DNA of 58,204 nt from Sphingomonas sp. Leaf33 (GCF_001421785.1 NZ_LMLB01000001.1:888282-946485); one strand, 5' to 3'. Counted from the stretch's first letter, positions 8,423 to 18,403 are shown. Made by a program: numbers and translations. Notes: generated by a model not told the origin, from the sequence alone.

Positions 8423-9691
8423 GTGGAGCGGATCGGCCAGATCGGCGGGCTGGACCGCCGGACCCTGCTGGGCGGAGCGCCGCTCGCGCTGCTGGCGAGC
8501 GCCTGTGCCCCCCGTCGCGACCCGCGGGCGATCGTGCTGTGGGCGATGAGCTACCAGGGCGACTACGCGCCCTACCTGACCACCGCCTTTACCCAGGCGA
8601 CCGGCGTGCCGGTGGAGGTGCAGTCGATCCCGTGGACCGCCGCGCACGAGAAACTGCTGACGGCCCATGCCGGGGGCGTCCTGCCCGATGTGCTGATGCT
8701 ACCCAATGGCTGGCTGTCCGAATTCCAGATGATCGGCGCCATCGCCCCGGTGCCCGATCCGTCGCTGACCGCCGGCCTGTTCCCGGGACTTGTCGAGGAC
8801 AGCCGGATCGCCGGGCGCGATTATGGCGTGCCCTGGTCGGTCGCGCCGAAGGTCCAGTATTTCCGGCGCGATATCCTGGCCGACGCCGGGTACGAGACAC
8901 CGCCGGTGACGTGGGACGGCTGGCGGACGATGGCGGCGGCGATCAAGCGACGGCGCCCCGACGACCATGTCTTTCTGGCGCTGCTCAACTACGAAGGCTG
9001 GCTGTTCACGATGCTGGCCCAGAACGACGCCTATCCGCTGAAGGACCAAGACACCCGCGGAAATTTCCAGACGCCCGAGGCTCGCGAGGCGTTCGCCTAT
9101 TACATCTCGCTGTTCCGCGACGGCTATGCCCCACTGGCCGCGTCGACCGAAGTGCAGGACCCGCTCGCCGCTTTTGCCGCCGGGCAGTTCGCGGTGTGGG
9201 AGGCGGAGCCGACGTGGTTGCTCGACATGCGCCGACGCCAGGCAGAACTGCCGGCGGCGCTGTGGGGGGCGGCGCGCGTCGCCGGACCGCGCGGGCCGGG
9301 ACCGACATCGGCGAAGGACGTCAGCCTGTGCGTGTCCGCATCATCGCCGCGGCAGGCCGATGGCTGGCGGCTGGTCCGGTATCTGACATCGGCGGCGAGC
9401 GAGCTGCGCTTCGCCGACCTGATCGGCAGCCTGCCGGCGCGGATCGACGCCTGGGACCGGCTGACCTTTCCGCAGCCCGTGCTCCAGCCGTTCTTCGAAC
9501 AGGCGCACGACTTGGCGCGTTCGCCGATGATCGTCGGGTGGGAGCGCATCCAGATCGAGGTGCAGCTGATCGCCGAACGCATGGCGCGCGGGCTGATGAC
9601 GATCGACGCGGGCCTTGCCGAGGCCGATCGCCGTGCCGACAGCATCCTCGCCAAGCGCCGCGCGCTGGTTGCGGGCGGGCAGATCGCATGA
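8423..9691 (+). CDS. ABC sugar transporter, extracellular solute-binding protein (family 1)
   Basis: 422 residues from a GTG at 8423. The N-terminus, LDRRTLLGGAPLALLASAC, combines a twin-arginine-like pair with a hydrophobic core and a Cys that could be lipidated, so it is probably an exported lipoprotein. The mature part follows the MalE/UgpB pattern: IVLWAMSYQGDY, EVQSIPWTAAHEKLLTAHAGG, DVLMLPNGWLSEF and AFAAGQFAVWEAEPTW. It would capture a saccharide in the periplasm for the two permeases that follow. Its stop overlaps the next start as ATGA (9688-9691). No good ribosome site was seen, so the start is uncertain. Confidence 0.85.
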   Translation: MERIGQIGGLDRRTLLGGAPLALLASACAPRRDPRAIVLWAMSYQGDYAPYLTTAFTQATGVPVEVQSIPWTAAHEKLLTAHAGGVLPDVLMLPNGWLSEFQMIGAIAPVPDPSLTAGLFPGLVEDSRIAGRDYGVPWSVAPKVQYFRRDILADAGYETPPVTWDGWRTMAAAIKRRRPDDHVFLALLNYEGWLFTMLAQNDAYPLKDQDTRGNFQTPEAREAFAYYISLFRDGYAPLAASTEVQDPLAAFAAGQFAVWEAEPTWLLDMRRRQAELPAALWGAARVAGPRGPGPTSAKDVSLCVSASSPRQADGWRLVRYLTSAASELRFADLIGSLPARIDAWDRLTFPQPVLQPFFEQAHDLARSPMIVGWERIQIEVQLIAERMARGLMTIDAGLAEADRRADSILAKRRALVAGGQIA

Positions 9692-10569
9692 CGCGGCAGG
9701 AAAGGACCGGCTGGGCGTTTACCGCGCCCGTGCTGACGATCATCACGATCGTCTTCCTGGCGCCGACGATCCTGGCGCTGGCGCTGTCGGTGACCGATTA
9801 TAGCATCTACGCGATGGCCGACACGCGGAACCTTCGCTTCGTCGGGCTGGACAATTTCCGCGAGCTGTTCGCGACGCCGCTGTTCTGGCGGGCGCTGCGC
9901 AACACCGCGCTGTTCGCGGTGCTGGGCGTGCCGATGGCGATCGGCGCGTCGCTATTCGCCGCGCTGTTGCTGAACGATTCCAGCGTCCGGTGGAAACCGT
10001 TCTGGCGGGTCGCGCTGTTCGCGCCCTATGTCACCAGCGTCGTCGCGACCGCGATCGTGTGGCGCTATGTGCTCAACACCCGCTACGGCCTGCTCAACTA
10101 TGCGCTCAGCCCGGTCGGGATCGGGCCGGTCGACTGGCTGGGCGATCCGCGCGCGTCGGTGCCGGCGATCCTGATCTTCGTGACGTGGAAGATCTTCGGC
10201 TACAACATGATCGTCTTTACCGCGGCGCTGTCGACCGTGCCGACCCAGTTGATGGAGGCGGCGCGGCTGGACGGGGCATCGCGCTGGCAGCGGTTCCGCG
10301 ACGTGACGCTGCCCGCGATCGGCCCGACGCTGCTGCTGGCCGCGGTGATGAGCGTCGCGGGCTTCCTCCAGATCTTTGCCGAACCCTATGTCATGACGAT
10401 GGGCGGTCCGGCGCAGAGCACGGTGACGGTGCTGTATTTCATGTTCGACGAAGGGTTCAAATGGTGGAACCTGGGGCAGGCATCGGCGGTCGCGCTGGTC
10501 CTGCTGGTGCTGATCCTAGGCGTGACCTGGGTCCAGGCGCGGATCGGGCGGCGGTACCGGTGGCTGTGA
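9688..10569 (+). CDS. ABC sugar transporter permease, MalF/UgpA type
   Basis: 293 residues with about six hydrophobic segments, starting MTRQERTGWAFTAPVL. The cytoplasmic EAA loop, EAARLDGASRWQRFRDVTLP, marks it as a binding-protein-dependent permease that docks an ATPase. The start is set by the ATGA overlap with the binding protein. Its own stop overlaps the next permease start (GTGA, 10566-10569), so the three genes are translated as one operon. Confidence 0.9.
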   Translation: MTRQERTGWAFTAPVLTIITIVFLAPTILALALSVTDYSIYAMADTRNLRFVGLDNFRELFATPLFWRALRNTALFAVLGVPMAIGASLFAALLLNDSSVRWKPFWRVALFAPYVTSVVATAIVWRYVLNTRYGLLNYALSPVGIGPVDWLGDPRASVPAILIFVTWKIFGYNMIVFTAALSTVPTQLMEAARLDGASRWQRFRDVTLPAIGPTLLLAAVMSVAGFLQIFAEPYVMTMGGPAQSTVTVLYFMFDEGFKWWNLGQASAVALVLLVLILGVTWVQARIGRRYRWL

Positions 10570-11420
10570 TCGGGCGTCGCCGGACCCGCGCGATTCTGGC
10601 GAACGCGGCGGTCGCGGTCCTGACCGCGGTGACGCTGCTGCCGCTCGTCTGGATGGTGCTGGTGTCGTTCATGCCGCGCTACGCCTCCAGCCGTTTCCCG
10701 CCGCCGTTCTGGCCCGAGCGCTGGAGCCTCGAGAACTATCACGAGCTGCTGGTCCGGCGATTGTATGAGGGCGTGTGGTTCGATTACCGCGTGCTGCCGG
10801 CGCTGTGGAACAGCCTGTTCGTGGCGGCGGTCGCGACGCTGCTCGCGCTGATCCTGACGGTGCCGGCGGGCTATGCCTTTGCCAAGTTGGAGTTCCGCGG
10901 GCGGGCGCGGCTGCTGAAACTGCTGATCGCGGCGCTCGTCATTCCCGGGCAGGTCGCGATGCTGCCGCTGTTCCTGATGCTGGAGGCGGTCGGCCTGGTG
11001 AACACCTATGCCGGGGTCATCCTGCCGAGCCTTGCCGGCATTTTCGCGGTGCTGTTCGTCCGCCAGACGACGCTGGCCATTCCCGACGAGATGATCGACG
11101 CCGCGCGGCTGGACGGGGCGAGCGAAGTGCAGATCTTCCGCACGATCATATTGCCGCTGCTGGCGCCGGTCACCGTGACGCTGGCGGTGTTCACGTTCCT
11201 GGCCAGCTGGAACGACTTCCTGTGGCCGCTGATCGTGCTGACCGACCAGAACAAATATACGCTGCCCGTCGCGGTCGCCGCGATCGTACGCGAACATGCC
11301 GCGGACGGCGAACTTATGATGGCGTCGTCGGTGGTCACCACGCTGCCGGTGCTGGCGATCTTCCTGGCGCTGCAGCGCTATTACATGACCGGGCTGCTAG
11401 GCGGCAGCGTGAAGGGCTGA
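10566..11420 (+). CDS. ABC sugar transporter permease, MalG/UgpE type
   Basis: 284 residues with six predicted membrane spans. The EAA loop reads DAARLDGASEVQIFRTIILP, and FTFLASWNDFLWPLIVL near the C-terminus is typical of MalG-type partners. The GTG at 10566 overlaps the upstream stop by four bases; a second in-frame GTG lies at 10560. The last 24 bases of the gene overlap the end of the ATPase gene on the opposite strand. Confidence 0.88.
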   Translation: MIGRRRTRAILANAAVAVLTAVTLLPLVWMVLVSFMPRYASSRFPPPFWPERWSLENYHELLVRRLYEGVWFDYRVLPALWNSLFVAAVATLLALILTVPAGYAFAKLEFRGRARLLKLLIAALVIPGQVAMLPLFLMLEAVGLVNTYAGVILPSLAGIFAVLFVRQTTLAIPDEMIDAARLDGASEVQIFRTIILPLLAPVTVTLAVFTFLASWNDFLWPLIVLTDQNKYTLPVAVAAIVREHAADGELMMASSVVTTLPVLAIFLALQRYYMTGLLGGSVKG

Positions 11421-12467
11421 GCCGTCGGCGCCGAAGACGTGGACGCGACCCGGTGGTGCGGCAAAGCGTAGCGTCTCACCCAACGTGACGCCGCGGTCGC
11501 CCGGCAGTTGCGCGACGATCGTGCCGACAGCTCCACGGGCACCCAGGTGCGCGAACGAGAGCGGGCCCAGCCGCTCGAACAGCTCGACCGCGCCGGCGAA
11601 GACGCCGTCGTCGGCGGCGACCAGATGTTCGGGCCGCACGCCCAGCGTCACGCTTTCGCCCGGCCGTCCGCGAACGGCGGTCGCGACCGCGGTCCCGTCG
11701 CCCAGCCGCACGGTGCGGCCGTCGTCCGCCAGCACGCCGGGGATCAAGTTCATGCTGGGCGACCCGATCGCGCGCGCGACCGCCAGGTTCGCCGGCGCAT
11801 CGTACAGGTCGATCGGCGCGCCGACCTGCTGGACATGGCCGCCGTTCATGACGACGATGCGGTTGGCGAGCGTCATCGCCTCCAGCTGGTCGTGCGTCAC
11901 ATAGATCATCGTCGTTTTCAGCCGGTCGTGCAGCCGCGCGAATTCATGCCGCATCCGCACGCGGAGTTCTGCGTCCAGGTTGGAGAGCGGCTCGTCCAGC
12001 AGCAGCACGCCGGGTTCGCGGATGATCGCGCGGGCGATCGACACGCGCTGGCGCTGCCCGCCCGACAGCTCAGCCGGACGCCGATCGAGCAGGTCGGTCA
12101 GGTCGAGGGTCGCGGCGATCTCCGCCACGCGCGCGGCGATCACGGGCCTTGGCTGCCGCGCGATCCGCAAGGGGTAGCCGATGTTGCCGGCAACGGTCAG
12201 GTGCGGATAAAGCGCATAGGACTGGAACACCATCGCGACGCCACGCTCCGCGGGGGGCGCGTCGGTGACATCGCGCCCGCCGATGACGACGCGCCCGCCC
12301 GTTTCCTGCTCCAGCCCGGCGATCAGCCGCAGCAGCGTCGACTTGCCGCACCCGGATGGCCCGACGATTACGACGAACTCACCGTCCGCGATGGACAGGT
12401 CGGTCGGCGCCAGCGCGACCGTCGCACCGAACCGCTTTTCCAGACCCTCGACTGCGACACGTGCCAT
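11397..12467 (-). CDS. ABC transporter ATP-binding protein, MalK/UgpC type
   Basis: 356 residues. The nucleotide-binding domain has Walker A GPSGCGKST (36-44), the LSGGQ signature (134-138), Walker B LLLDEP (155-160) and the THDQLEAM switch. A C-terminal TOBE-type regulatory region (about 235-356) is characteristic of sugar importer ATPases. It almost certainly powers the adjacent permeases, yet it is encoded on the opposite strand and overlaps the second permease gene tail to tail by 24 bases. The ATG at 12467 was chosen because the MARVAVEGLEKRFG start aligns with the family; frames further upstream are not protein-like. Confidence 0.88.
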   Translation of the reverse strand: MARVAVEGLEKRFGATVALAPTDLSIADGEFVVIVGPSGCGKSTLLRLIAGLEQETGGRVVIGGRDVTDAPPAERGVAMVFQSYALYPHLTVAGNIGYPLRIARQPRPVIAARVAEIAATLDLTDLLDRRPAELSGGQRQRVSIARAIIREPGVLLLDEPLSNLDAELRVRMRHEFARLHDRLKTTMIYVTHDQLEAMTLANRIVVMNGGHVQQVGAPIDLYDAPANLAVARAIGSPSMNLIPGVLADDGRTVRLGDGTAVATAVRGRPGESVTLGVRPEHLVAADDGVFAGAVELFERLGPLSFAHLGARGAVGTIVAQLPGDRGVTLGETLRFAAPPGRVHVFGADGSALHAAA

Positions 12468-12713
12468 TTTCACAAGGCCTTGGATTGCGAACCGCGCCCA
12501 GCGTAGTCGCAGATCCGACCAATGCCACGAGAATAGAGGCAGGTTCCGCAAGGAAATCGGCGGACGGGCGCTCTTGCGACCACCGTGGACCGCCTGCATA
12601 ACCCCGCGCATCCTATCGATTGCGACGGGGTCGCCGGTTAGCGGGCAGGGACGATCGCTCCTGCATCTGTTTGCCTGCGGATCGTCGGATCGTCCTGTTC
12701 AGAAAGCTCCCTG

Positions 12714-15038
12714 ATGCGTCTTCTCGCCAGCTGTCTCTCGCTTTCCCTGATCGCCGGCACGGCGGCCGCGCAACAGCGGCCGGTCGTGACCGATGCCGAC
12801 TACTCCCGCGCCATGCGCCAGCTGGGTCCGTGGACCGGCCCGCTGGTCGATCATGCGGTGCGCAGCGCGACCTGGGTCGATGCACGGCGCTTCTGGTACA
12901 TCGACACAAACCGCGGCGTGCCGACGATCATGCTGGTCGATGCCGAAAAGGGCACGACGGCGCCTGCGGTCGATACCGGCGTGCTGCTGGGTGCGCTGAA
13001 CGCGGCGGGGCTGAAGGAACGGGACGCGACGAAGCTTGGGCTGAGCGGTTTCGAGCCCGACTTCGCGCAGAACAGCGCGGTCGTCAGCGTCCGTGGCGAG
13101 CGCTACGCGTGCGCGCTGGTCCAACCCTATCGCTGCACGAAGGCGCCGGAGACGCCGGCCGCGCGCCGGGCCGAGCCGGCGGGCGTCGTGTCGCCGGACG
13201 GCAGGCGTGCGGCCTTCGTGCGCGACTGGAACCTGTGGGTCCGCGACATGGGCACCGGGGCGGAGCGGCAGCTGACGACCGATGGCGTCAAGGATTTCGG
13301 CTACGCGACCGACAATGCGGGCTGGCAGCGTTCGGACAGGGCGATCGTGATCTGGTCGCCGGATTCCAGGAAGCTGGCGACCTTCCAGCAGGACCAGCGC
13401 GCCGTCGCCGATTTCTCGACCACCACGACGCAGGTCGGTCATTCGGTCGTCGAGACGTGGAAATATCCGTTCGTCGGCGACAAGGATATCTTCAAAATCC
13501 ACCGCGTCATCGTCGATGTCGACGCCGGCGCCGTGACCCGTCTCAAGATGCCGGTGGACCTGCACCGGTCGTCGCTGTGCGACGACATCGTGTGCGGCGA
13601 CGGCCCGCAGGACATGCAGTGGGCGAAGGACGGGCGGACGCTGGCGTTCGTCTCCACCTCGCGCGACCACAAGGTGGAGACGGTGCGTATCGCCGATGCG
13701 ACGACCGGCGCGGTGCGCGACGTGTTCACCGAAACCGTGCCGACCTGGTTCGACAGCGGGTATAACGACGAGGGGATCAACTGGCGCTATCTGTCGGAGC
13801 GTGGGGAAATCCTGTGGTGGTCGCAGCGCGACGACTGGGGGCATTACTATCTGTACGACGCGCGCACCGGGAAACTGCTGCGGCAGGTGACGCGCGGGCA
13901 ATGGAACGTCGATCACCCTGTCCACATCGACGAGCGTACGGGCCGTATGCTCGTCGCCGGTGTCGGGCGCGAGCGCGGGGTCGATCCCTATTACCGCAGC
14001 ATCTACGCGATCGACCTGAAGGGCGGCACGCCGACGCTGTTGACGCCCGAGCGCCAGGACCATATCGCGATCCCGTCGAGCGACGGGCGATATTTCGTCG
14101 ACATCTATTCGACCCCGCAGGAGGCGCAGACCGCGGTGCTGCGGCGCGCGGACGGCGCGGTCGTGCAGCAGCTTGCCAAGGGCGATCTGACCCGCTTGCG
14201 GGCGGCGGGGTGGCAGGCGCCGGAAAGCATCGCTGTCCGGTGCAGCGACGGCAGGACCTTGTGCCACGGCCTGCTCTTCAAGCCGGCCGGGCTCGATCCG
14301 GCGCGCAAATATCCGGTCGTCGATTACATCTATCCGGGCCCGTTCACGGGGACGATCCCGTCGCGGCAATTCTCCGCGGCTGCGGGCGACGCCGGGGCGT
14401 TGGCGCAACTGGGCTTCGCAGTCGTCGAGATCGACGGGATGGGCACGCCGCGGCGGTCCAAGGCGTTCCAGGACTATTATTATCGCGACATGGGCAAGCA
14501 GGCCGTGCCCGATCAGGTGACCGGCATCCAGGATCTTGCCCGGCGCTACCCCTGGCTCGATACGGACCGCATCGGCATCTGGGGGCATTCGGGCGGCGGC
14601 AATGCGACCGCGGCGGCGATGTTCCGCTACCCTGATTTCTTCAAGGTCGGCATCGCCGAAAGCGGCAACCACGACAACCGGAACTACGAGGACGATTATT
14701 ACGAGAAGTATCTCGGGTTGCTGAAGAATGACGGTAAGACGACGAACTACGACCTGCAGGCTAACCAGGACTTGGCCAAAAATCTGAAGGGTAAGCTGCT
14801 GCTCGCGCACGGTATGCTCGACGACAATGTGCCGGTGTCGAGCACGCTACTGGTCGTCGATGCGCTGCAAAAGGCGAACAAGGACTTCGACCTGATCCTG
14901 TTCCCGCGAGCCCGCCACGGGTATGGCGATCAGTCCAGCTACATGATGCGCCGCCGGTGGGACTATTTCGTCGAGCACCTGATGGGCGCGACGCCACCCA
15001 GCGAATTCAGGATCGTCGGGCCGGGCGCCGGCAAGTAA
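12714..15038 (+). CDS. dipeptidyl peptidase IV, S9B family prolyl peptidase
   Basis: 774 residues with a signal peptide (MRLLASCLSLSLIAGTAAAQ), so periplasmic. It releases N-terminal dipeptides, usually after Pro or Ala. The N-terminal part is a DPP IV-type beta-propeller (about 90-490), with the KDFGYATDNAG region. The C-terminal alpha/beta hydrolase domain carries Ser626 in GHSGGG, Asp703 in HGMLDDNVP and His735 in RHGYG; the spacing closely matches human DPP IV. The gene ends three bases before the stop of the convergent oxidoreductase operon. It has no obvious metabolic partner among its neighbours. Confidence 0.9.
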   Translation: MRLLASCLSLSLIAGTAAAQQRPVVTDADYSRAMRQLGPWTGPLVDHAVRSATWVDARRFWYIDTNRGVPTIMLVDAEKGTTAPAVDTGVLLGALNAAGLKERDATKLGLSGFEPDFAQNSAVVSVRGERYACALVQPYRCTKAPETPAARRAEPAGVVSPDGRRAAFVRDWNLWVRDMGTGAERQLTTDGVKDFGYATDNAGWQRSDRAIVIWSPDSRKLATFQQDQRAVADFSTTTTQVGHSVVETWKYPFVGDKDIFKIHRVIVDVDAGAVTRLKMPVDLHRSSLCDDIVCGDGPQDMQWAKDGRTLAFVSTSRDHKVETVRIADATTGAVRDVFTETVPTWFDSGYNDEGINWRYLSERGEILWWSQRDDWGHYYLYDARTGKLLRQVTRGQWNVDHPVHIDERTGRMLVAGVGRERGVDPYYRSIYAIDLKGGTPTLLTPERQDHIAIPSSDGRYFVDIYSTPQEAQTAVLRRADGAVVQQLAKGDLTRLRAAGWQAPESIAVRCSDGRTLCHGLLFKPAGLDPARKYPVVDYIYPGPFTGTIPSRQFSAAAGDAGALAQLGFAVVEIDGMGTPRRSKAFQDYYYRDMGKQAVPDQVTGIQDLARRYPWLDTDRIGIWGHSGGGNATAAAMFRYPDFFKVGIAESGNHDNRNYEDDYYEKYLGLLKNDGKTTNYDLQANQDLAKNLKGKLLLAHGMLDDNVPVSSTLLVVDALQKANKDFDLILFPRARHGYGDQSSYMMRRRWDYFVEHLMGATPPSEFRIVGPGAGK

Positions 15039-15041
15039 CCG

Positions 15042-17417
15042 TTACCCGTCGCCCGACCCCTGTCCGTCGACTGCGCCGATCACCTTGTCCAGCGTGATCG
15101 GCAGGTCGCGGACGCGCGTGCCGGTCGCGTTGTAGATGGCGTTGGCGACCGCGGCGGCGACGCCGGTGATGCCGATCTCGCCGATGCCGTGCGCGCCCAT
15201 CGGCGTGTGCGGGTCGGCAATGTCGGTCCAGATCACGTCGATCTCCGGCACGTCGAGGTGCACCGGCAGGTGATATTCGGCCAGGCTGGGGTTCATGATC
15301 CGGCCGTTGCGTTCGTCGAACAGCGTCTCCTCCATCAACGCCATGCCGAGCCCCATGATGATCCCGCCGCGGAACTGGCTGGTCGCGGTCTTGGGATTGA
15401 GGATGCGGCCGCAATCGAACGACCCCAGGAAGCGCGTGACGCGCGTCTCCCCGGTCACGGCATTGACCCGCACTTCGCAGAACAGCGCGCTGTGCGAATG
15501 CATCGACCAGTGCATCAGTTCGAACGGGGTCGAGCCGGCCTTCGTCACCGTCACGCTGTCGCGTTGGGCCCGGGCGAGGATCGATGCGTAGCTTTCGCGC
15601 CGCGCGGGATCGTCCAGGCTGGCAAGCCCGCCGGCATCGCTGCCGACTTCGTCCGCCGACAGCCCGGCGAGCGGGGAGTCGTTGCCGGCAAGTTTCAGCA
15701 ACTCGCCGACCAGTTCGCCGTGCGCGGCGATGACGGCGGCCCCGATCGCGGCGGTCTGCTGCGATCCGCCGGCCATGATCGCGCCGGGGATGGTGGAATC
15801 CCCATAGCCGACATCGACCCGCTCCAGCGGCAATCCCAATCGCTCGGCGGCGACGATCGCGGTCGTCGTGGACGTGCCCATGCCCATCTCGGCCGCGGCG
15901 ACCTCCACCATCGCGGTGACGTCGTCGCCATCGCGGGTCAGCGTGATCCGTGCCTCTGCGCCGGGCATCCGGTAATAGGGGTACGTGCCGGTCGCGCAGC
16001 CCGTGCCGATCCGCCATTCGCCGTCCTGCCGCGATCCGGGCGTGGTGGGGCGATCCTGCCAGCCGAACCGCTCGGCGCCCTGACGCCATGCCTTGACGAT
16101 GTGGCGCGACGAGAACGGCAGGCCGCTCGTCGGATCCTTGTCCGGCTCGTTGCGGATGCGCAGTTCGACCGGATCGATGCCGAGGTCGACGGCCAGTTCG
16201 TCGATCGCGGATTCGAGCGCAAAGGTGCCGACCGCTTCGCCCGGCGCGCGCATGAAGGTGTTGGCGAGCATGTTCATGCGCGCGATCTCGACCTTCAGCA
16301 GCATGTTCGGCACGGCATAGGCGGCGCGCGTGCCGAGGATGAACGGCTCGGGCATATTGTTGTGCGGGGTCATTACCGACAGGCCGGTGTGGATCAGCGC
16401 GTCGAATCGTCCGTCCGCCTGCGCGCCGATCGCGACGCGCTGTTCGGTCAGCGTACGCCCGCCGACGATGCGGTACACTCCCTCTCGCGACAGCGCGATG
16501 CACACCGGCCGGCCGCTGAGCTTCGCAGCGGCGGCGGCGATGATCTGATGGTCCCACAGCCCCTTGCTGCCGAACCCGCCGCCGACATAGGGCGAGGTCA
16601 GGCGGACCTGTTCGGTCTTCAGCCCGAACACGTCGGCCATGGTCTGCGCCTGCTGCGTGACCATCTGGCTGGCGTCGTGGATCACTAGCGTGTCGCCGAC
16701 CCAGGCGAGCGTCGCGGCGTGCGGTTCGATCGGGTTGTGATTGTGACGGGGCGTCCGATAGACTTGGTCGACCCGGTGCGGCGCGGCGGCCAGCGCGGCC
16801 TGCGCATCGCCGATCTCGTTCAGCAGCGGCTGGCCCATGAACAGGCCCTGTTCGACGCCATTCGCCCGGGCGCCGGCAAGATCGGTGGTCGATGGATCGG
16901 TGTCGTAGGTCACGTCCAGCAACGATGCGGCGTAGTCGGCCTGTTCCTGGCTGTCGGCCAGCACGCACGCGACCGGCTGGCCGTTCCAGTGGATGCGGTC
17001 GTCCTGCAGGATCGGCAGGTCGGACGCGCCGACTGCGGTCGGCGACGAACCGAACACAGGCGGCGGCGCCATCCGCGGGGCGTTCAGGTGCGTCATCACC
17101 AGCACGACGCCGGGCGCAGCCTCGGCTGCGTGCGTGTCGATCGCGGCGATCCGCCCGCGCGGAATCGTCGCATAGGCGAGCGCGGCATAAACCATGTCGT
17201 CGAACCGGTGTTCGGCCGCGAAGGCGGCGGCGCCCGTTACCTTTAGCCGGCCGTCGAGCCGGGACACGGGTGTACCGATCAGCCCATGCTTGCGGGCGAT
17301 CAGCGGATCGGGCTTCCCGCCGGGGATCCAGCTGTCGGGGGCGAGCGGGACGAGCTTTTCCAGCGCACTCTGCACCAGCCCCTGTGCGGTCTGCTTGGCG
17401 GTATCGACGATGCTCAT
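15042..17417 (-). CDS. paoC: molybdenum cofactor-binding subunit of a PaoC-type aldehyde oxidoreductase
   Basis: 791 residues, the large subunit of the xanthine oxidase family. It begins with a substrate-channel domain (RLDGRLKVTGAAAFAAEH), then the Moco-binding domains with YVGGGFGSKG, FMRAPGEAVGTFALESAIDELA and the C-terminal GAHGIGEIG, whose Glu is the family's catalytic base. PaoC-type enzymes oxidise aromatic and other aldehydes to acids. The start overlaps the stop of the FAD subunit by four bases (17414-17417). The gene is last in the three-gene operon. Aldehyde specificity is family inference; xanthine cannot be excluded. Confidence 0.88.
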   Translation of the reverse strand: MSIVDTAKQTAQGLVQSALEKLVPLAPDSWIPGGKPDPLIARKHGLIGTPVSRLDGRLKVTGAAAFAAEHRFDDMVYAALAYATIPRGRIAAIDTHAAEAAPGVVLVMTHLNAPRMAPPPVFGSSPTAVGASDLPILQDDRIHWNGQPVACVLADSQEQADYAASLLDVTYDTDPSTTDLAGARANGVEQGLFMGQPLLNEIGDAQAALAAAPHRVDQVYRTPRHNHNPIEPHAATLAWVGDTLVIHDASQMVTQQAQTMADVFGLKTEQVRLTSPYVGGGFGSKGLWDHQIIAAAAAKLSGRPVCIALSREGVYRIVGGRTLTEQRVAIGAQADGRFDALIHTGLSVMTPHNNMPEPFILGTRAAYAVPNMLLKVEIARMNMLANTFMRAPGEAVGTFALESAIDELAVDLGIDPVELRIRNEPDKDPTSGLPFSSRHIVKAWRQGAERFGWQDRPTTPGSRQDGEWRIGTGCATGTYPYYRMPGAEARITLTRDGDDVTAMVEVAAAEMGMGTSTTTAIVAAERLGLPLERVDVGYGDSTIPGAIMAGGSQQTAAIGAAVIAAHGELVGELLKLAGNDSPLAGLSADEVGSDAGGLASLDDPARRESYASILARAQRDSVTVTKAGSTPFELMHWSMHSHSALFCEVRVNAVTGETRVTRFLGSFDCGRILNPKTATSQFRGGIIMGLGMALMEETLFDERNGRIMNPSLAEYHLPVHLDVPEIDVIWTDIADPHTPMGAHGIGEIGITGVAAAVANAIYNATGTRVRDLPITLDKVIGAVDGQGSGDG

Positions 17418-18403
17418 GCCGCGTCTCCCTTGGTCAGTTCGGCCAGCACGGCGGCGAGCGTTCGCGATGCCAGCGCCGGTTTGAAGCCGTTGTCGCTAAG
17501 CGGCTGGGCGTCGGCGAATTCGGCTGCGGCGGCGTCGAGAAACGCTTGGTGCGTCGCCGGCCCGCCGCGCAGCACTGCTTCCGCCCTGGTTGCGCGCCAC
17601 GGCTTGTGCGCGACGCCGCCGAGCGCGATCCGCACATCGGCGATCCGATCCGCGTCCATCTCCACTGCTGCGGCGACGGAAACGAGTGCAAAGGCGTAGC
17701 TCGCGCGGTCGCGGACCTTGCGATAGGTCGAGGTCGCGGCAAGCGGCAGCGGGGGAAGCTCCACTGCGGTGACAAGCTCGCCCGCTTCCAGCGCGGTGTC
17801 GCGATCCGGCCGGTCGCCGGGCAGTCGGTGCAGGTCGCCAAAGGCCAGGGTGCGCGCGCCGTTCGGACCATCGAGGTGCACGGTGGCATCGAGCAAGGCC
17901 AGCGCCACGCACATGTCGGACGGATGCGTCGCCACGCACGCCGCCGACGCACCGAGCACGGCATGGATACGGTTGAACCCCTCGCGCGCGTCACAGCCCG
18001 ACCCAGGTTCCCGCTTGTTGCAGCGCGATCCGTCGGTGTCGTAGAAATAGGTGCACCGCGTCCGCTGGAGCAGGTTGCCGCCGACCGTCGCCATGTTGCG
18101 GACCTGCGCCGAAGCGCCCGCCAGGATCGCGCGGGCCAGCACCGGATAGCGCTCGCGCACGATGTGGTGCTCGGCAAGCGCGGTGTTGCGCACCGCGGCG
18201 CCGATCAGCAGGCCGCCGCCGTCGGTCTCGACGATCTCGCCCGGCAGGCCGCTGACGTCGACCAGCCGCGTCGGTCGCGCGATCCGCTCGCGCATCAGGT
18301 CGACGATGTTGGTGCCGCCACCGAGATACGCGGCGTCGCTCGCGGCGCCCATCCGAACGGCTTCGGTCCGGTCGGCGGGGCGGGCATAGTCGAACGGGGT
18401 CAT
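17414..18403 (-). CDS. paoB: FAD-binding subunit with extra cysteine cluster, PaoB type
   Basis: 329 residues from the ATG at 18403, which overlaps the upstream stop by four bases. It has the FAD-binding GGGTNIVDLM (28-37) and NMATVGGNLLQR (103-114) loops of the medium subunit family. A Cys-rich insertion follows (C117, C128, C137, with C156 beyond). E. coli PaoB carries a [4Fe-4S] cluster in such an insertion, which separates this group from ordinary xanthine dehydrogenases. It would pass electrons from the Fe-S clusters to FAD and on to the acceptor. Confidence 0.87.
   Translation of the reverse strand: MTPFDYARPADRTEAVRMGAASDAAYLGGGTNIVDLMRERIARPTRLVDVSGLPGEIVETDGGGLLIGAAVRNTALAEHHIVRERYPVLARAILAGASAQVRNMATVGGNLLQRTRCTYFYDTDGSRCNKREPGSGCDAREGFNRIHAVLGASAACVATHPSDMCVALALLDATVHLDGPNGARTLAFGDLHRLPGDRPDRDTALEAGELVTAVELPPLPLAATSTYRKVRDRASYAFALVSVAAAVEMDADRIADVRIALGGVAHKPWRATRAEAVLRGGPATHQAFLDAAAAEFADAQPLSDNGFKPALASRTLAAVLAELTKGDAA

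Noticed and set aside
4548..12467. Polysaccharide utilisation locus with enzymes
   Set aside because: A receptor, importer and glycosyltransferase are present, but no glycoside hydrolase or lyase, so the term is not justified.
12699..14810. 703-codon frame antisense to the dipeptidyl peptidase
   Set aside because: No recognisable domain; the plus strand has a full catalytic triad and signal peptide.
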